DNA from: Eumeta japonica
Lineage: Eukaryota; Arthropoda; Insecta; Lepidoptera; Psychidae
Direction: 5' to 3'
Length of the DNA stretch: 64,000 bases
Assembly: GCA_005406025.1 (NCBI GenBank)
Contig: BGZK01000082.1
Span: 124,001-188,000, forward strand
The first letter of the stretch is position 1. The number at the start of each line of letters is the position of its first letter. Below the pieces are notes generated by a model. The model was not told the origin of the DNA and searched no databases. It saw only the letters and a list, made by a program, of their open reading frames with translations. Of this stretch, positions 23,184-35,050 are shown piece after piece. Position numbers and translations under genes: made by a program.

Positions 23184-24985
23184 CAGTTGTGCGTTAGACA
23201 GTCACTCAGTTATTTTCTGATTTTATAGATATATATTACATAAGCTAGGTAAAAGGTTTTCGGCATGCATTATCATTTGATCGTAAGTTACTAATCATCT
23301 AAATAAATTATAAAAACTTTATTTTACTGTTAATAACTTTATTGATGTAAGACATACGTTCTTATTTACATAATTTTATTGTAATTATATACAAACGACC
23401 TTAGCTTATAATGTCTCAATAAGTATTTTTATGATGCTTCATAGATAAAATACTCATAATTTCCAACATTTCAAACGTATCCGAAAGATCAAATTTTTAT
23501 CAAATTTCTAAAATTATTACCAATCATAGAAAACGACTGAGTTGCCTGTAGTTTGTATTTCATTTCTTTATTCAATATTCTACTCAACGATGTTAAAAAT
23601 AATACAACAACCTAACTAACCTTTAAATATCATCCGAACAAATTTAACCTTTTAGAAATATTTACGCTATTGGGTAAACTAACGTTATAATCGGTTGTTT
23701 GCCATTTGCTATGCAGTACAAATTACCATACAAGTAATAGCTCACAAGCAATGCCTTTGACTACACTTTGACTCATACCGTGGCATGTCATGACTTCCAT
23801 GACGTAAGAATAGTGGTAATCATGAGTTATCGTAAAAGCATCTAAAGGACTTTAATTATTGTATGTAGAACATATATAAATGTGAAACGTAATAATGTCA
23901 AATTGCCTAATACCTACTAAGCGAGAAGAAATGAAACTTTTGAAGGCTACGAGACATCCTTCTCCATTTGAATATTGTAGAAGACAAAAACATATTTTAT
24001 TTCATTTCTTATTTTCCGATTGTTTTCATTTACTTACGCAGCACAAATTGTGGTTTTCGTATTTTATGTTAACTTACCGCAGACTTCATAATTTCAGCAC
24101 CTTGGGTCCTTGTGCCACGTATTTATAGACCAATATGATAAAGATACCTTAAGTGATTCGACAGTGGGCTACGTAAATTAGCAGATAATTTTTATAAGGG
24201 TGATCAAGTGTGTCTTATATAAATTAATTCATTTCAAATCCATTCTAACCCACTTTTTCTCAGAGTTAATCACCTGGTATTACATTGTCACTGAGAAAAA
24301 TCACGTCTATAACCTGGCAAACACTGAAATTATCGCATGAAATCAAATCTTTTTTTTCTATATGTTTCATAAATGCGTCCAAAGAGAACACGATCTTCAG
24401 ACAAACTCTTTCCCGACGCTAATACTTCTGCAATATAATAAATTCCAATATTATATGGCCGTTTATTCACTTAGGTCGTTTTAGGTATCGCGATAAAGGG
24501 GTTATAACACGGCCAATTTAGATGGTAACTGTTTACCGGGGGGAGAACGTTAACACATAAATTACACCTAAATTCGTCCTCCGAAATGTCCAACCCATAC
24601 AGTTTGGCCAATACCCGAAATAAAAGACAACTTTAGGACGTCTACAAAGGCGGCGTAACGCGGCGGTTTATCGCGTCTTTTAGGCGATATCAAATCTTGA
24701 AGAATATCTTCATGGTGTCCCTTTCAGGGCTGCGAGATGACGATTTTTCATCCGTATTCTCCTGGCGTCGATGGTCCTATCGTGCGTTTCCGGTTGTGGT
24801 ACATTGTTTGGTTTAGCGCTATTATTGCTGATATTTGCTGATACAATACTGCTACCCGGCGGATAATTTCAGGCAATTGGAGAACTAACACCGATGTTGT
24901 CATTTTTGTGTTAATAGTAGGTACTGTTTATGTGCCGAGTGCACTGTTTTTCCATATATTTACTTACGAGTTTTTGTTTTATTTA
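23184..24985. other. Gene-free AT-rich stretch
   Basis: No supported gene. The 24480-24880 part is less AT-rich (gcggcgtaacgcggcgg), but I see no conserved frame. Confidence 0.4.
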
Positions 24986-24987
24986 TA

Positions 24988-25883
24988 GGTTTAAGGTTCC
25001 TTGCCTCAAAAGAATAAAAATGACCCTTATAAGATCAACTTGTTGTCCGTCTGTCCAGTCGGCAATTCTCAGGGACGTGTGGAGGCATCGATTTGAAATT
25101 TATGCCAAGTGCTTAAATCTGGAGTCTGGGATAAGGGTAGATTTATAAAAAATCAAAGTTCTAAATCAACGCAATTAAAAAATATGTCCCTCTATGCATT
25201 AAATTTTGAAATTCACAAGTAAATCAACACTTACAGGGCTATTGTCATTGCCTAGAATCATGAAATTTGACAATAAGAATGTTTTCACAACACAAATGAA
25301 GGTTAAAATCCGAAAATTGTTAACTTCTAGTTACAATATATAATAAAATATTTTTATTTGCGATCACACATTTAGAGTCTCGTCCAGCATCTCGTTCTAA
25401 ACTGATTTTTAACAAAAAGTCAGTTTTAACAATCGTTTTAATTAATTTTCCGTTCTATGTCTTTCCTTTGACGGTTTTCATTTCTAAAAACCGTTAAAAA
25501 GGGGACGTGGAACGAAAGCTTTATTTTAAAAGAGACTTTTTGGAAGGCAGTTTAGAAGGAGATGGTGGAAACTACTATTATTAAACTACTATTACACGTA
25601 CTATTGAAATATGGCCCATGATGTAGATCAATAAATGAAACTTTTTTTAAATTTTTTGCAAATAAAACTTAAGATTTTCATTAATAAGAATAATTAAAAA
25701 TATCGCAAATTAAAAAAAAAAGTATTACTTTTGGAATTCCTCGAATCAATATTTCGCCAGTGTCGGTAATGAAAACAGACACAAATCATCGAGACTCTAG
25801 ATGGATAGAATAGCTACATAAATAATTAAGTTTGTACGGAACCCTCAGGGTACGAGTCTTATTCTCACTTGTTCGATTTTTAT
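24988..25883 (+). mobile_element. Lepidoptera-type interspersed repeat, interrupted by a MITE
   Basis: The opening (ggttccttgcctc...aaaatgacccttataagatc, then cttgttgtccgtctgtcc) and the closing tacggaaccctcagggtacg followed by attctcacttgttcgattt are the two ends of a repeat that I recognise as widespread in Lepidoptera. In between are acttacagggctattgtcat and cctagaatcatgaaatttga, also typical of that family. A foldback element (25371-25577) has inserted into its middle. I do not know its formal class; no protein is encoded. Confidence 0.6.
25371..25577. mobile_element. Foldback MITE, copy B
   Basis: A second copy of the hairpin family at 21441-21631. cgttctaaactg...aacaaaaagtc on the left is mirrored by ctttttggaaggcagtttagaa on the right. 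Its apex is cattctaaaaaccg-like sequence around 25485-25497. It is nested in an older repeat, so it inserted after that repeat. Confidence 0.75.
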
Positions 25884-26885
25884 TGAAGGAGAAGAAAAAG
25901 TTCGTACGTTTATTAATGCCGAAAACTAGCCGCCAGGTAGTATTGCTATACACTCTTCTGAGTATTGAAAAAGTATCATTTACAATCGAAAAGTCGTTGT
26001 TAGTTATGTATATGGTATTTTGTAGGTACTTAGGTCAGATTAGGAAAAAAAAGTTGAACGTAAATTATCCAAACATTTGTGTCCCAGATCCTTAAAGACG
26101 ATCCTTTCAAATGTTTCGCATAGATCACATTATAAAAAAATATTTTTTTTAGTCTGCTCGATATAGAATATAAATGTAAAACAAAAAAGGGTGGTTTTTT
26201 ATTTGCAACTATTTACCCTGAAATTATTTCAGGTAAGCAAATAAAATTATGTATATATTACAAATTTCAAGTAACAGTAGTAACGGAGAAAGAAAACAAA
26301 CATCAATTCCGAGCCATAAAAGTCTACTTTCATGTTATATCTAAGTAAAATAAGGAAATAAATAAAGTAACCACTGAGTCCATTCACATCGAGATAAACG
26401 AGCGGAGTTCTATTCAGTTATTTATTTAAATAGAAGGTTATTCCAGCATTTTGTTATTTAGTTTATGAGCGTAGTTCGCTAGGATATATTAGCGACAGCA
26501 TGTCGAACACGCTGAGGGTTTACCAGCGTCCACTAAACGGTCCCGATGGACCGCATCCGGCTTCGATTGTCCGTTAATTAGAAACGTCAGATTGACAATA
26601 TGCGCTGCGTTGTGCTCCAAATGCTGAAGCAAAGTTTGTAATACATTAGCGAGGTTTGCGCCAGAACTTTTTGGGTGCCACTCTCTGTGTTAGCATGACA
26701 ATTCGAAACTAGTAGGAATTTCGTCAATTTGAAAATGTCAATTTGAAAATGGGAATTTTTTTTCTACAATATTGTTCTGGTCTTTCTATCTTATTGTTAT
26801 ATACAAATTTTACAGTAGGTTTTATAATGCATTAATGTAACTTATACATCAGAATAACATATAGATTATGATTTATAAAGGTACT
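25884..26885. other. AT-rich spacer
   Basis: No gene. The GC-richer part 26480-26700 (cgaacacgctgagggtttac, ggtcccgatggaccgcatcc) has no sustained frame that I recognise. Confidence 0.4.
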
Positions 26886-26889
26886 AACT

Positions 26890-27228
26890 TTTGATCGCAG
26901 CTTCGCTTGCGTGATCGTGGAATTTCTTTAATTTTATTTTTTGGCTATTGGTTACAACAGTTTTCAAAAAAAAACGTTCAAATTCAACATCAGTCAAGAA
27001 TCGAAATCATGGGCAGGACCGGTATCAGCGTCAAGAGCATTAAGGAGACCATTTTTTTAATAAAAAAAAATAACGGCACTCCATGTGTTTTCGGTTTAAA
27101 AATACGCGTTTTACTGGTAGGGAATCGAGAAAGGGACCGAGATCCGCATCATGATTGACAATGTTCTCGGTCGATGTAAAAGACGAATGAATTTCCTTTT
27201 TGTCCACGCGGGCGGAGCCGCGGGTTAA
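26890..27228 (+). repeat. Lepidoptera-type repeat with cgcgggcggagccgcggg end
   Basis: The start, cgcagcttcgcttgcgtgatc, and the end, gtccacgcgggcggagccgc, are the paired termini of a repeat type I know from lepidopteran genomes. The interior has a degenerate hexamer-like tract (caagaatcgaaatcatgggc ... gggaccgagatccgcatcat). Confidence 0.55.
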
Positions 27229-27239
27229 TTATGTATACT

Positions 27240-27415
27240 TTGAACCGAATCAGAATCTAGATTGAGACAAGAAGATCAAGACAAACGTACACCGAAAGCG
27301 GTGTCAGGACTGAAATAGAAAGAAGGAACAATATCGGGATCATGATCAACAGCGCGATCGTTTGATATAAGAGATGAAACAATTCATTCGATGTTCACGC
27401 GGGCGAAGGCGGGTG
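27240..27415 (+). repeat. Partial second copy of the same repeat type
   Basis: It has a tract of gatcaagacaaac, ggactgaaatagaaag and atcgggatcatgatcaac words, then ends gttcacgcgggcgaaggcggg. It abuts the copy ending at 27228. Confidence 0.5.
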
Positions 27416-29715
27416 ATAAAATAATTTATTATACATGGCTAGATTATTATGGAACTGAAATATAAAGGCAACAAAATAAGGGACTTCAAACGAAATGTAT
27501 ATTTTTCTTGTACTCTACTTGTACTTTCTCATAATATGTATTATGAGAAGCAGAAACTTTTGTCCTGTTCTAAAAGATGTCAGATAACACTCTCAAAAAT
27601 AAAAATTTATCAAAATATGCATTGAATTCTATTAAGCATCTTAATAACTATTACCTTATTTTAACAGTCTACGTTCTTCATGTTAAATCAACTTACGGCC
27701 AAAAACCTCCGGCATTAGTTAACGCAACTTGAATATTTCTAATAACGAAAATTAACATGAAGTGTCTTTGGAATATTCGGTTGGAACGAGGTTCCTTTCG
27801 CTATATATAAACGCATTTTATGAATTTAATAATAATAATGAAATTAATTAACACGTTTGAAGTAATTTAATAAATAATAATATAAATGAATAAATGGTAA
27901 GAAATATTTGTAAGTTGTAAATAAACAATTTTTTTATTATTAATTATTAAAATTATAAAAAAATAATGCAAACTTAATCATTACATTAATCGTAGAAACA
28001 ATTGGTTTGTGATAACTATGATTGTGGTGTTTTTTGTGTATCTTTAGAAAACTGACATCGATTTTTATTTTATTTTGTTGTAGTTGTAGCTGGGTAGTTG
28101 TTGATTGGTAAATCAAACTCATTCAATAAATCTAACAGACTTAATTTGCTTTAAATACAAATCAACTTTTAATAATAGCACCTTTATATACCCATTGCTG
28201 CTTAATAAGCACTAAAGAGAAATGGGTTTACGAGAAAAAGAGACAGAGAGATAGTCAAGTATACACTAAGCCTAACATAAACTATGCAACGTCAGCATTT
28301 TTCGTTGCGGTTACACTTTTTTTCGTGTTGCTTTCATTCGCCGAGCGCCTGACTTTAACGTGCGATAAGGGACTTCGCACCAAAAAATTTTACACCCGCG
28401 ACATTTTAAAGACGAAAAGTAGGTAGGCTTTTCTACTACCAATAATTAAAAAAAAAAGTAAAGAATAATTTTTACTTGACCTTTGGATCAGATGAAAATG
28501 CACTTGTGAACATTCAATTTTAAATTGCACTCGTGTACAGAGTGACCGAAAAAATGTGCAAATTTGTTTAAGTCTCACACTTTCCTAAAACGTTAATAGA
28601 TGTAGGTCTGTACGCTACAACTGATAGTTAGCATTACAAATTGCTATAAGTTTTATCTCGCTGTGCTAAACATAGACGGAGATATGACAATAACACAATA
28701 TATTTCACAGACATATACAATCAATTTAAAATGAGTACCCATTTTAAGTATTTCGAGTACTGGCATATTAAAAAGTGGTAATGACTCAATGTTTAAATGT
28801 GACACTTTCGAACCTGGAAGTACTGGATGCGATCTTGACCAGTGGCCAATTGACCGATGAGTTTTCAATGAAAGATAAAGGAACTTCGGGCACGTCACTT
28901 TTAGTTTATTTATCTATCACGCAAAAACCACCATCCAAATAGAACCTGAACCACCATCCAAACCAGCGGATACGTAATGTAAGCAGAAGCGAAACTTTCA
29001 AAAGCTCTATAATGCATTCTTATCTCCACGCGGTGAACCACAGACAGAGGCCAATTTACATGCAGGCGCGAACAGGCAGCTTCTGCTATTGCATTCAGTA
29101 CAGTGAGTGAGAGTTCCGGTGGATGGTTCCACTCTCGTAGTCCATGCACTGGTGACTCATCAAGGGTCACTACTCTCTGGTGGGCTATAAGCTCGTTTGC
29201 CCCTCAAAAATACGATTAAAAAAAAACTTATTCATTAGATACTTAATTTAAATTACTGCCTACGCGTATTAATATATAACAAATAAAATTGGAACTAAAC
29301 CATTTATAATTAGACTGATTACTGCCATTTTTATAAAAATAACCGAATTAGTTTTGTGATTACATGGGGAAATGTTTTTTATTCACAAAAATAGTAACGT
29401 CAATTTGTCATGTCAAAAAGAATAAACATGGAAACAATAATTGAAACAAAATGTAACGGGTACCAATTTCTGATTCTGGCAACTGATCCAATGAGTCTTT
29501 CTTTTATGTTTCCTCTCTCTCCTTCTCCCTTTTGTTACCGCGTAAAACTTAAATGTTTAACTAATACTACAGTACTATATTACAACTATAAAATATTTGC
29601 CTTAAGTAATAAATACATAGTTCGTTTATTCCAAACATGGAATTCGATAAAGCCATTTGCAGAGTACGTAATTTCAATCTGGAAATCCTTCTGGCGCACA
29701 CGCGTAACTGAATAT
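27416..29715. other. Gene-free AT-rich stretch
   Basis: Nothing that I can assign. A minus-strand frame at 28910-29170 (86 codons, less AT-rich) has no recognisable domain. Confidence 0.4.
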
Positions 29716-29720
29716 TAAAA

Positions 29721-30185
29721 AATTTGGTTGCCTGTAAAGTCGGTATACGGGCAAAAGTTTTACGTGACAACGACTTTGAATGGTAAAATCATTTTAATGT
29801 GAATATTCATTCGTATAGTAGGAAGAAGGATGAAATAATAGTAACAATTTAAAACATTTATTTATACAAAGAATTATATTTAAAACATTAATTTATACAA
29901 AGAATCTCGCACTGAATTTCATATTAACAAAATTTTATTTTTACCTTTACACATACATACGTATTTATATACAAATATACATACAATAACTTGCAATACA
30001 TTTGCAAGCTATGCACTAATTCTCTAGTGCTGCGCGCGGCAGACCGATCATAGTTGAGTGGGAGAGAGACGCAAGGCATTCGGCGGGCCTCTCTCGTTCG
30101 GTGACTCATCGTTACGTTACCGAGCGTTACACTTTTCAAAGTGACTCCCAGCCGCAACCTAATTTAAGACGTTGTCACGTCAAAA
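29721..30185 (+). mobile_element. Non-autonomous element, copy 1 (gtaaagtcggtatacgg family)
   Basis: Starts ggttgcctgtaaagtcggta and ends taagacgttgtcacgtcaaa. The subterminal ttttacgtgacaacg at the left is inverted relative to cgttgtcacgtcaaaa at the right end. The interior has CpG-rich, short-repeat DNA (ggagagagacgc, cgttacgttaccgagcgtta). A related copy of nearly the same length and orientation lies at 33303-33745. Confidence 0.65.
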
Positions 30186-31935
30186 AGTTAGAGACTTTTG
30201 TTTGTTACGCTTATTCGATAACATCTTTATTATGATATATGAGTTTTACTAACTTCACATAAATCGTTATATATTAAAACGGGCGATATGAATTTAATTT
30301 GTTGCTACGATGGCAATAAAGACAGGGTATTTAGGAAAAAAATAGACTAAAATGTTCAAAAAATTGTTTTGTCGACGAAATAAAAACCATTGTCAAAGTC
30401 ACTGAAATAAAAACCATTGGGATAACCGAATCCTCAAAACTGAATATAAATAAAAGTAATTGTCACAAACATATTGTTATATATAATTTACTCTTTACAT
30501 GGTGTTCAATACCACTTCATGAGTAATTTCCCAACAATGGCCCGGTTAGAGTAAGTGGTTAATATTTAATTACTATGATATTATATGAATGTGAAAATTA
30601 ACCCTTCTTTGTAAAATAGCAGCCCAAAACACACTTCGAGACGACTATCAATGTCTTCACCATCATGATATCCACAGTTGCACCTTATGTAGCTAAACCT
30701 GGAGAAAGAAATCTACAGCCCTAGCGCATTCTTCTTAGTCCACAAAAAAAAAGTCACAGACTTACGTCCAGCTTCTTTTCCACATGTAGTAAGCATCATT
30801 ATGGTTGCTAAAGTAATAATCATAATAAGTAATATAGAAAGACGCGCCGTCGGTACCCCCGCGTGTCGTCCGGCCGCGTTCGGTAAAGCTATAATAGAAG
30901 TTCAACTATATAGCATATGCTGACCAGTTATTCCGAACTTCAGAGAGACGTCTTTAGCGGGTTTCGGCACCACACTACCCGCGTGCACAAACGCGTGGGT
31001 ATGCGTTATGCAGTTTTACATCCTTCTCGCCGCAAGAGGAAAAAAAAATAAAAAATAGTAAGTGACATAGAAAGAGATCCCTACTTGGAAAAGTGTTTTA
31101 CAATTTACAGATCTGTTTTCACTATAATCGTACATTTAATTTCAAATCAGGCCTTTACCGAAGCCGATAAAGACTTGACTAGTTAATCCACGATGAGTCA
31201 GGTCTTCTGCAGCTCTGTGATCCTTCTCCACGTCCAATTATCAATCGGCTACCTTGCTAAATCATGTCACTGATTTGATCTAATTGACGATGATCTAACT
31301 AACAGCGAAAGTTGACCTATTAAGTGGTAATTCTTTATCATAATGTTTTAGAAGCGACGTCCCTCTGCCAAAGTGTTGCCAGTTCGCATATAATATTTTC
31401 AGTATTTAAAATCTAATTCTAAAGGGGCTGGCGACTGTCAGATATATGGCTATTAAAATCAGTTAACAATTCACCTCCCCGTACCACATAATCCCTCCGC
31501 ATAATTTGACGAAGGGCCAGAGGCCGCGAGGAAGTCATCCTCTGCCCAAGTTAGTAAACGAATTATTCACCCATGTATTAAATAATTTGTTGCCCGATAT
31601 GGGTTTGGACGTCAAATCGCCGTTAGAGCTCGCCAACATTAATAACTAACTTAATAGGTACATGACTTAGTTTAATTGGATTATCGGTTCGGTTGTTTGG
31701 AGGCGTTTACAGTTTATTAAGAAAAATCGTATCGGACTTACATTATTTACACAGTAATCACACAACTGGAATGATTTCTAGAAATGGAAATATGCTAAAG
31801 CCTACTGCTAAGTATATAATACCCTTTCACATTTTTTTAGCCCGCCAACCCATACTGGCACCGTATGAGAGAGCGGATACTAATAACCATTATCGCCGTT
31901 GTTATAACAACGTTCAGGACCTACGGCTTAAACTG
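30186..31935. other. Spacer with one GC-rich patch
   Basis: No gene was recognised. 30838-31030 is GC- and CpG-rich (gacgcgccgtcggtacccccgc; ggccgcgttcgg) and could be regulatory or an exon edge, but nothing confirms this. Confidence 0.4.
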
Positions 31936-31939
31936 CTTT

Positions 31940-32075
31940 TTTGAAGCACGGGGCTAATGGTTTGATTTGACTTGAGATAAGAATTCATTGACCAATTTGC
32001 CGCATTCGGTATTGAACCCAATTGGTTCCGAAGCGATGTTTTTAACCATTGAACCACTACCGATCTGGTAACCTA
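31940..32075 (-). repeat. tRNA-headed SINE fragment
   Basis: On the minus strand: atcggtagtggttcaatggtt (A-box region), then ttgggttcaataccgaatg (B-box gggttcaatac). These show a tRNA-derived promoter. The body runs to lower coordinates and soon becomes unrecognisable. Acceptor-stem pairing is absent, so I do not call a tRNA gene. Confidence 0.6.
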
Positions 32076-33300
32076 CGTAAGTTTAAGTCTCCATCTCAAT
32101 CTACACACGTAATAAAATCGAGTCTGTGTTCATCCGGACTGATAGGTTGAACGGTTTGTAATCAAACTTGCCATAAAGGTAGAGTATATCCTGAAATAAA
32201 TAGAACACTAAAAAGAAATTAATACATACCAAAAAATACAGCAGCAACGCCTAAGAAAGGATCAAGATCGGCACCAAAACCCACATTAGAATTAAGAACA
32301 TTAGCGTGATAGAGCTAATGTGCCAAATCTTAATTTACGCAGAGCGATACGGACGAAGTAACAGCTGGAACGTCATAAATTCTAATCATCACTAGACGTA
32401 TTTCTCATAACTACAGGTAACTACAGGTATAAATACGACCTAATCCCATTGTATTTTATTTTAATGATAGCTAGAAATCGAGGTCGGATTATTAATGTCA
32501 AGTATGGAGAAGAGATAGGATGTAACGTCAGGACACAATAATAAGTGTAGAGTTAAAAGTTTATTACAACGACTGTATTTTACACCATTTTCAATTTAAC
32601 AATACTTAAAGAAATCCTTAAGTTTATAGGTGTTCCTATGAAATATACATTTATTTATATTTTTATATATTTAAAATACAATACCTGATTAATTTATAAA
32701 ATACGATTATTGTTAATATGCAAAATAACTGTTAATATATTGTACATGTATGATTTTGTAGCCGAAATGTCAGCTTTATTTGAGGAAACCAAAGAAATAG
32801 TCCCACACCGTAGTTTTATTTTATACTGTACTGACAACACAAAACACGTCCCAGTAGTTCGGTAAGCATTGGTATTCACCGGGCTGTACTATAGCGAATG
32901 ACGTGCCGGTCTGGTGAATTTCCCCGCCGCGCGCGCCGCCTACCTACCATGAGAAATTTCATTATGCGTCCCAAACGACAGATGACATTCGAGCTATCGA
33001 AGATTTCATCTCGAATTTTTCTCCGCGAACTCGATTATAAATGTCACTCGTGATTCAGGAAATAATGTGCCCCGCTGGCTGGTATGCGAGTGGATACGAT
33101 AGGAGCTGAATGAGGGTACGTGAATAAATCATAAATACGAAAATAAATGTTCACTTTTGGCAGTTAAAAAAAAAAAAACGAAAATAAAATGTGTTTCCAC
33201 ATTTCATTCTGTATAGATAATATTCATCTATTTTTGGGTTCAAAGCGACTTTCCTTAAGACGTAAATAAAGGGTTTCTTGCCTTTGTAAATATTTAATGG
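32076..33300. other. AT-rich spacer with a small GC-rich patch
   Basis: No gene. 32895-32945 (ccggtctggtgaatttccccgccgcgcgcgcc) is GC-rich. 32255-32290 carries another short gatcaagatcggcacc tract. Confidence 0.4.
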
Positions 33301-33302
33301 AA

Positions 33303-33745
33303 AATTGGTTGTGTGTAAAGTCGGTTTACGGACGATTATTTTACGTGATAATGTCATACGAAAACATTGATGAAAAATTGCATACTTTCATGATTTGAAT
33401 TGGATTATTATTACTGAATTATCATTATTTTATAACATCTAGTTTCCAATGACAATAGTATCATCATAAGAGATACAAAATAATTATCATTATTTTTATC
33501 TCTCTTCCACTCCATTGACCGATAGGGTGGAAGAGAGATAGATGCGTCACAAGCCGAACGCTTAGGATGCCTCTCTATAGCTCGTTACGCGATAAATGCG
33601 TCACAAGCCAAAATTAGGATGCCTCTCTATCGCTCGTCACGCGCTCTCGCTCGCACGCTCGGCTCAAGCGTAACGCGACAATGAATCATGCTTTTTGTGC
33701 GTGCAGCCGGCGTTTATCGATTTATAAGACGTTATCACGTCAAAA
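33303..33745 (+). mobile_element. Non-autonomous element, copy 2 (gtaaagtcggtttacgg family)
   Basis: Starts ttggttgtgtgtaaagtcgg and ends ataagacgttatcacgtcaa, parallel to 29721-30185. Internally it has a 13-bp hairpin (atctctcttccac 33498-33510 / gtggaagagagat 33527-33539) and a 54-bp tandem duplication (units starting 33542 and 33596, atgcgtcacaagcc...gcctctctat). Confidence 0.65.
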
Positions 33746-33924
33746 TCTATATCAAATTTGTTCGAAACGTTACTCACAAAAATACATATATTATAAACGT
33801 GTAAACTTATAGAAAAATAACTCCTTCGACAGCCTGCAATTTATAGAAGCACTCTACTTCCGCTTCAAAAGCGATGTCATGAATTAAGCTTCATTTAATA
33901 ACTTCTTGCTATAAACGCAATAAA

Positions 33925-33971
33925 TATCTATTTATTTCAGACAAATAATTTTTGTCTGAAATAAATAGATA
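33925..33971. repeat. Perfect 21-bp inverted repeat
   Basis: tatctatttatttcagacaa... (33925-33945) is exactly complementary to 33951-33971 around the loop taatt. Confidence 0.92.
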
Positions 33972-34438
33972 AATATTAAAAACTTTGGTAAAACCAAATG
34001 TGCATGCTTTAAGCGCTCGTGCCATACGTATGTTCTTTAAATTAGAGGTTTATAATAACATATAAGCTTTTTACCAAAAATCCTCTATTTTATTTTTAGT
34101 TTCCAAATAGTCTTATTGTAATCTTAAATCGAAAAAAGGATAGGTAATTTTCATATTTATTAGACATAATAATGCGAAATAAACAACTTCCCGCTCAATC
34201 TCAACCTCTATTTTAGATATTTAGCGAAATGACGAATCAAAACATGAATAACTGGCAGTTAAAAAAATCAATTACAGTTAATCGGTACTATATCAAGCTG
34301 TTATTTTCAATACTGTTATGCTCAATCGATCAGCGATGACATTGAAAAAGAAATTAAGTTTAAAAGTTAAATTGTTTTCAGTTATCGTGGTCACACCCAG
34401 TGTAGATGGGATTTTCAGGAGACAGTCTACTGTCGTGT

Positions 34439-34480
34439 GGTGTGCTTAGAAGCACACGTAGGTGTGCTTCTAAGCACACC
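34439..34480. repeat. Double palindrome, two 18-bp self-complementary units
   Basis: GTGTGCTTAGAAGCACAC and GTGTGCTTCTAAGCACAC are separated by gtag. Each is itself palindromic except for its central two bases, and the two are reverse complements of each other over 19 bases (34439-34457 / 34462-34480). Confidence 0.92.
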
Positions 34481-34659
34481 TACGCTCGCGCTTAAGGCAT
34501 GCAATAGATACACGACTGATAGTAAAATGATATTGTTATAATTAGAAAAATTAATCACAAAATATATAGGAGTAGAAGAATAGTCATTAGGACAAACGTA
34601 TTAAGTAGAAAAAAGAGACAAGTGTGCACCAGAATAACTTAGCGCTTTTCATGTATAAA

Positions 34660-35050
34660 CTCATGCGTCTTTCCAAGGATAAGTAGAAACTGTACGTTCT
34701 TTGCCTACTTATCTTTTTTCATTGATATCTATGAGTCGTTTCACGCAAACCCGTCAATTTCCGTTGCATAAAATTTACCCCGTCTTTGTTTTGCTATCAA
34801 TTCGCATAGATTTTCTAGAATGACTTTTGCCGACCCTTTCACTACATATATTAGCTCTTTTTATTTCTTTTGTCAGTCTACTTTCATTAATTCCTTCCAG
34901 ATGACCAAAACTCCGTAATATAACTTTTTCTACTCAAATTTTATATCTTCTTTCAAATCACAACGCTTCCTAACTTCTTTATTCCTATATCATAAACACT
35001 CTTACATAATCGAATTCTCTAACTCAGTAAACCAGCAGGTGTCTTTTTAT
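34660..35050 (-). pseudogene. LINE ORF C-terminal tail, copy 1
   Basis: The minus strand reads KRLIDINEKR.VGKERTVSTYPWK. This has the pattern of the R-R-A-C-M-K-R-x-M-D-V-x-E-A-R...W-K-S-V-V-S-A-Y-P tail of a non-LTR retrotransposon protein common in Lepidoptera. Two more copies are at 45405-45780 and 62085-62760. The part to the right continues antisense to about 35050 in recognisably related but decayed DNA (aattccttccagatgaccaa; cf. tttccaaatgaccaaa at 62.35 kb). Confidence 0.55.

Larger units (their letters stand above)
33746..34655. other. Spacer containing two palindromes
   Basis: AT-rich and without a recognised gene. The palindromes at 33925-33971 and 34439-34480 are listed separately. 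Confidence 0.4.
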
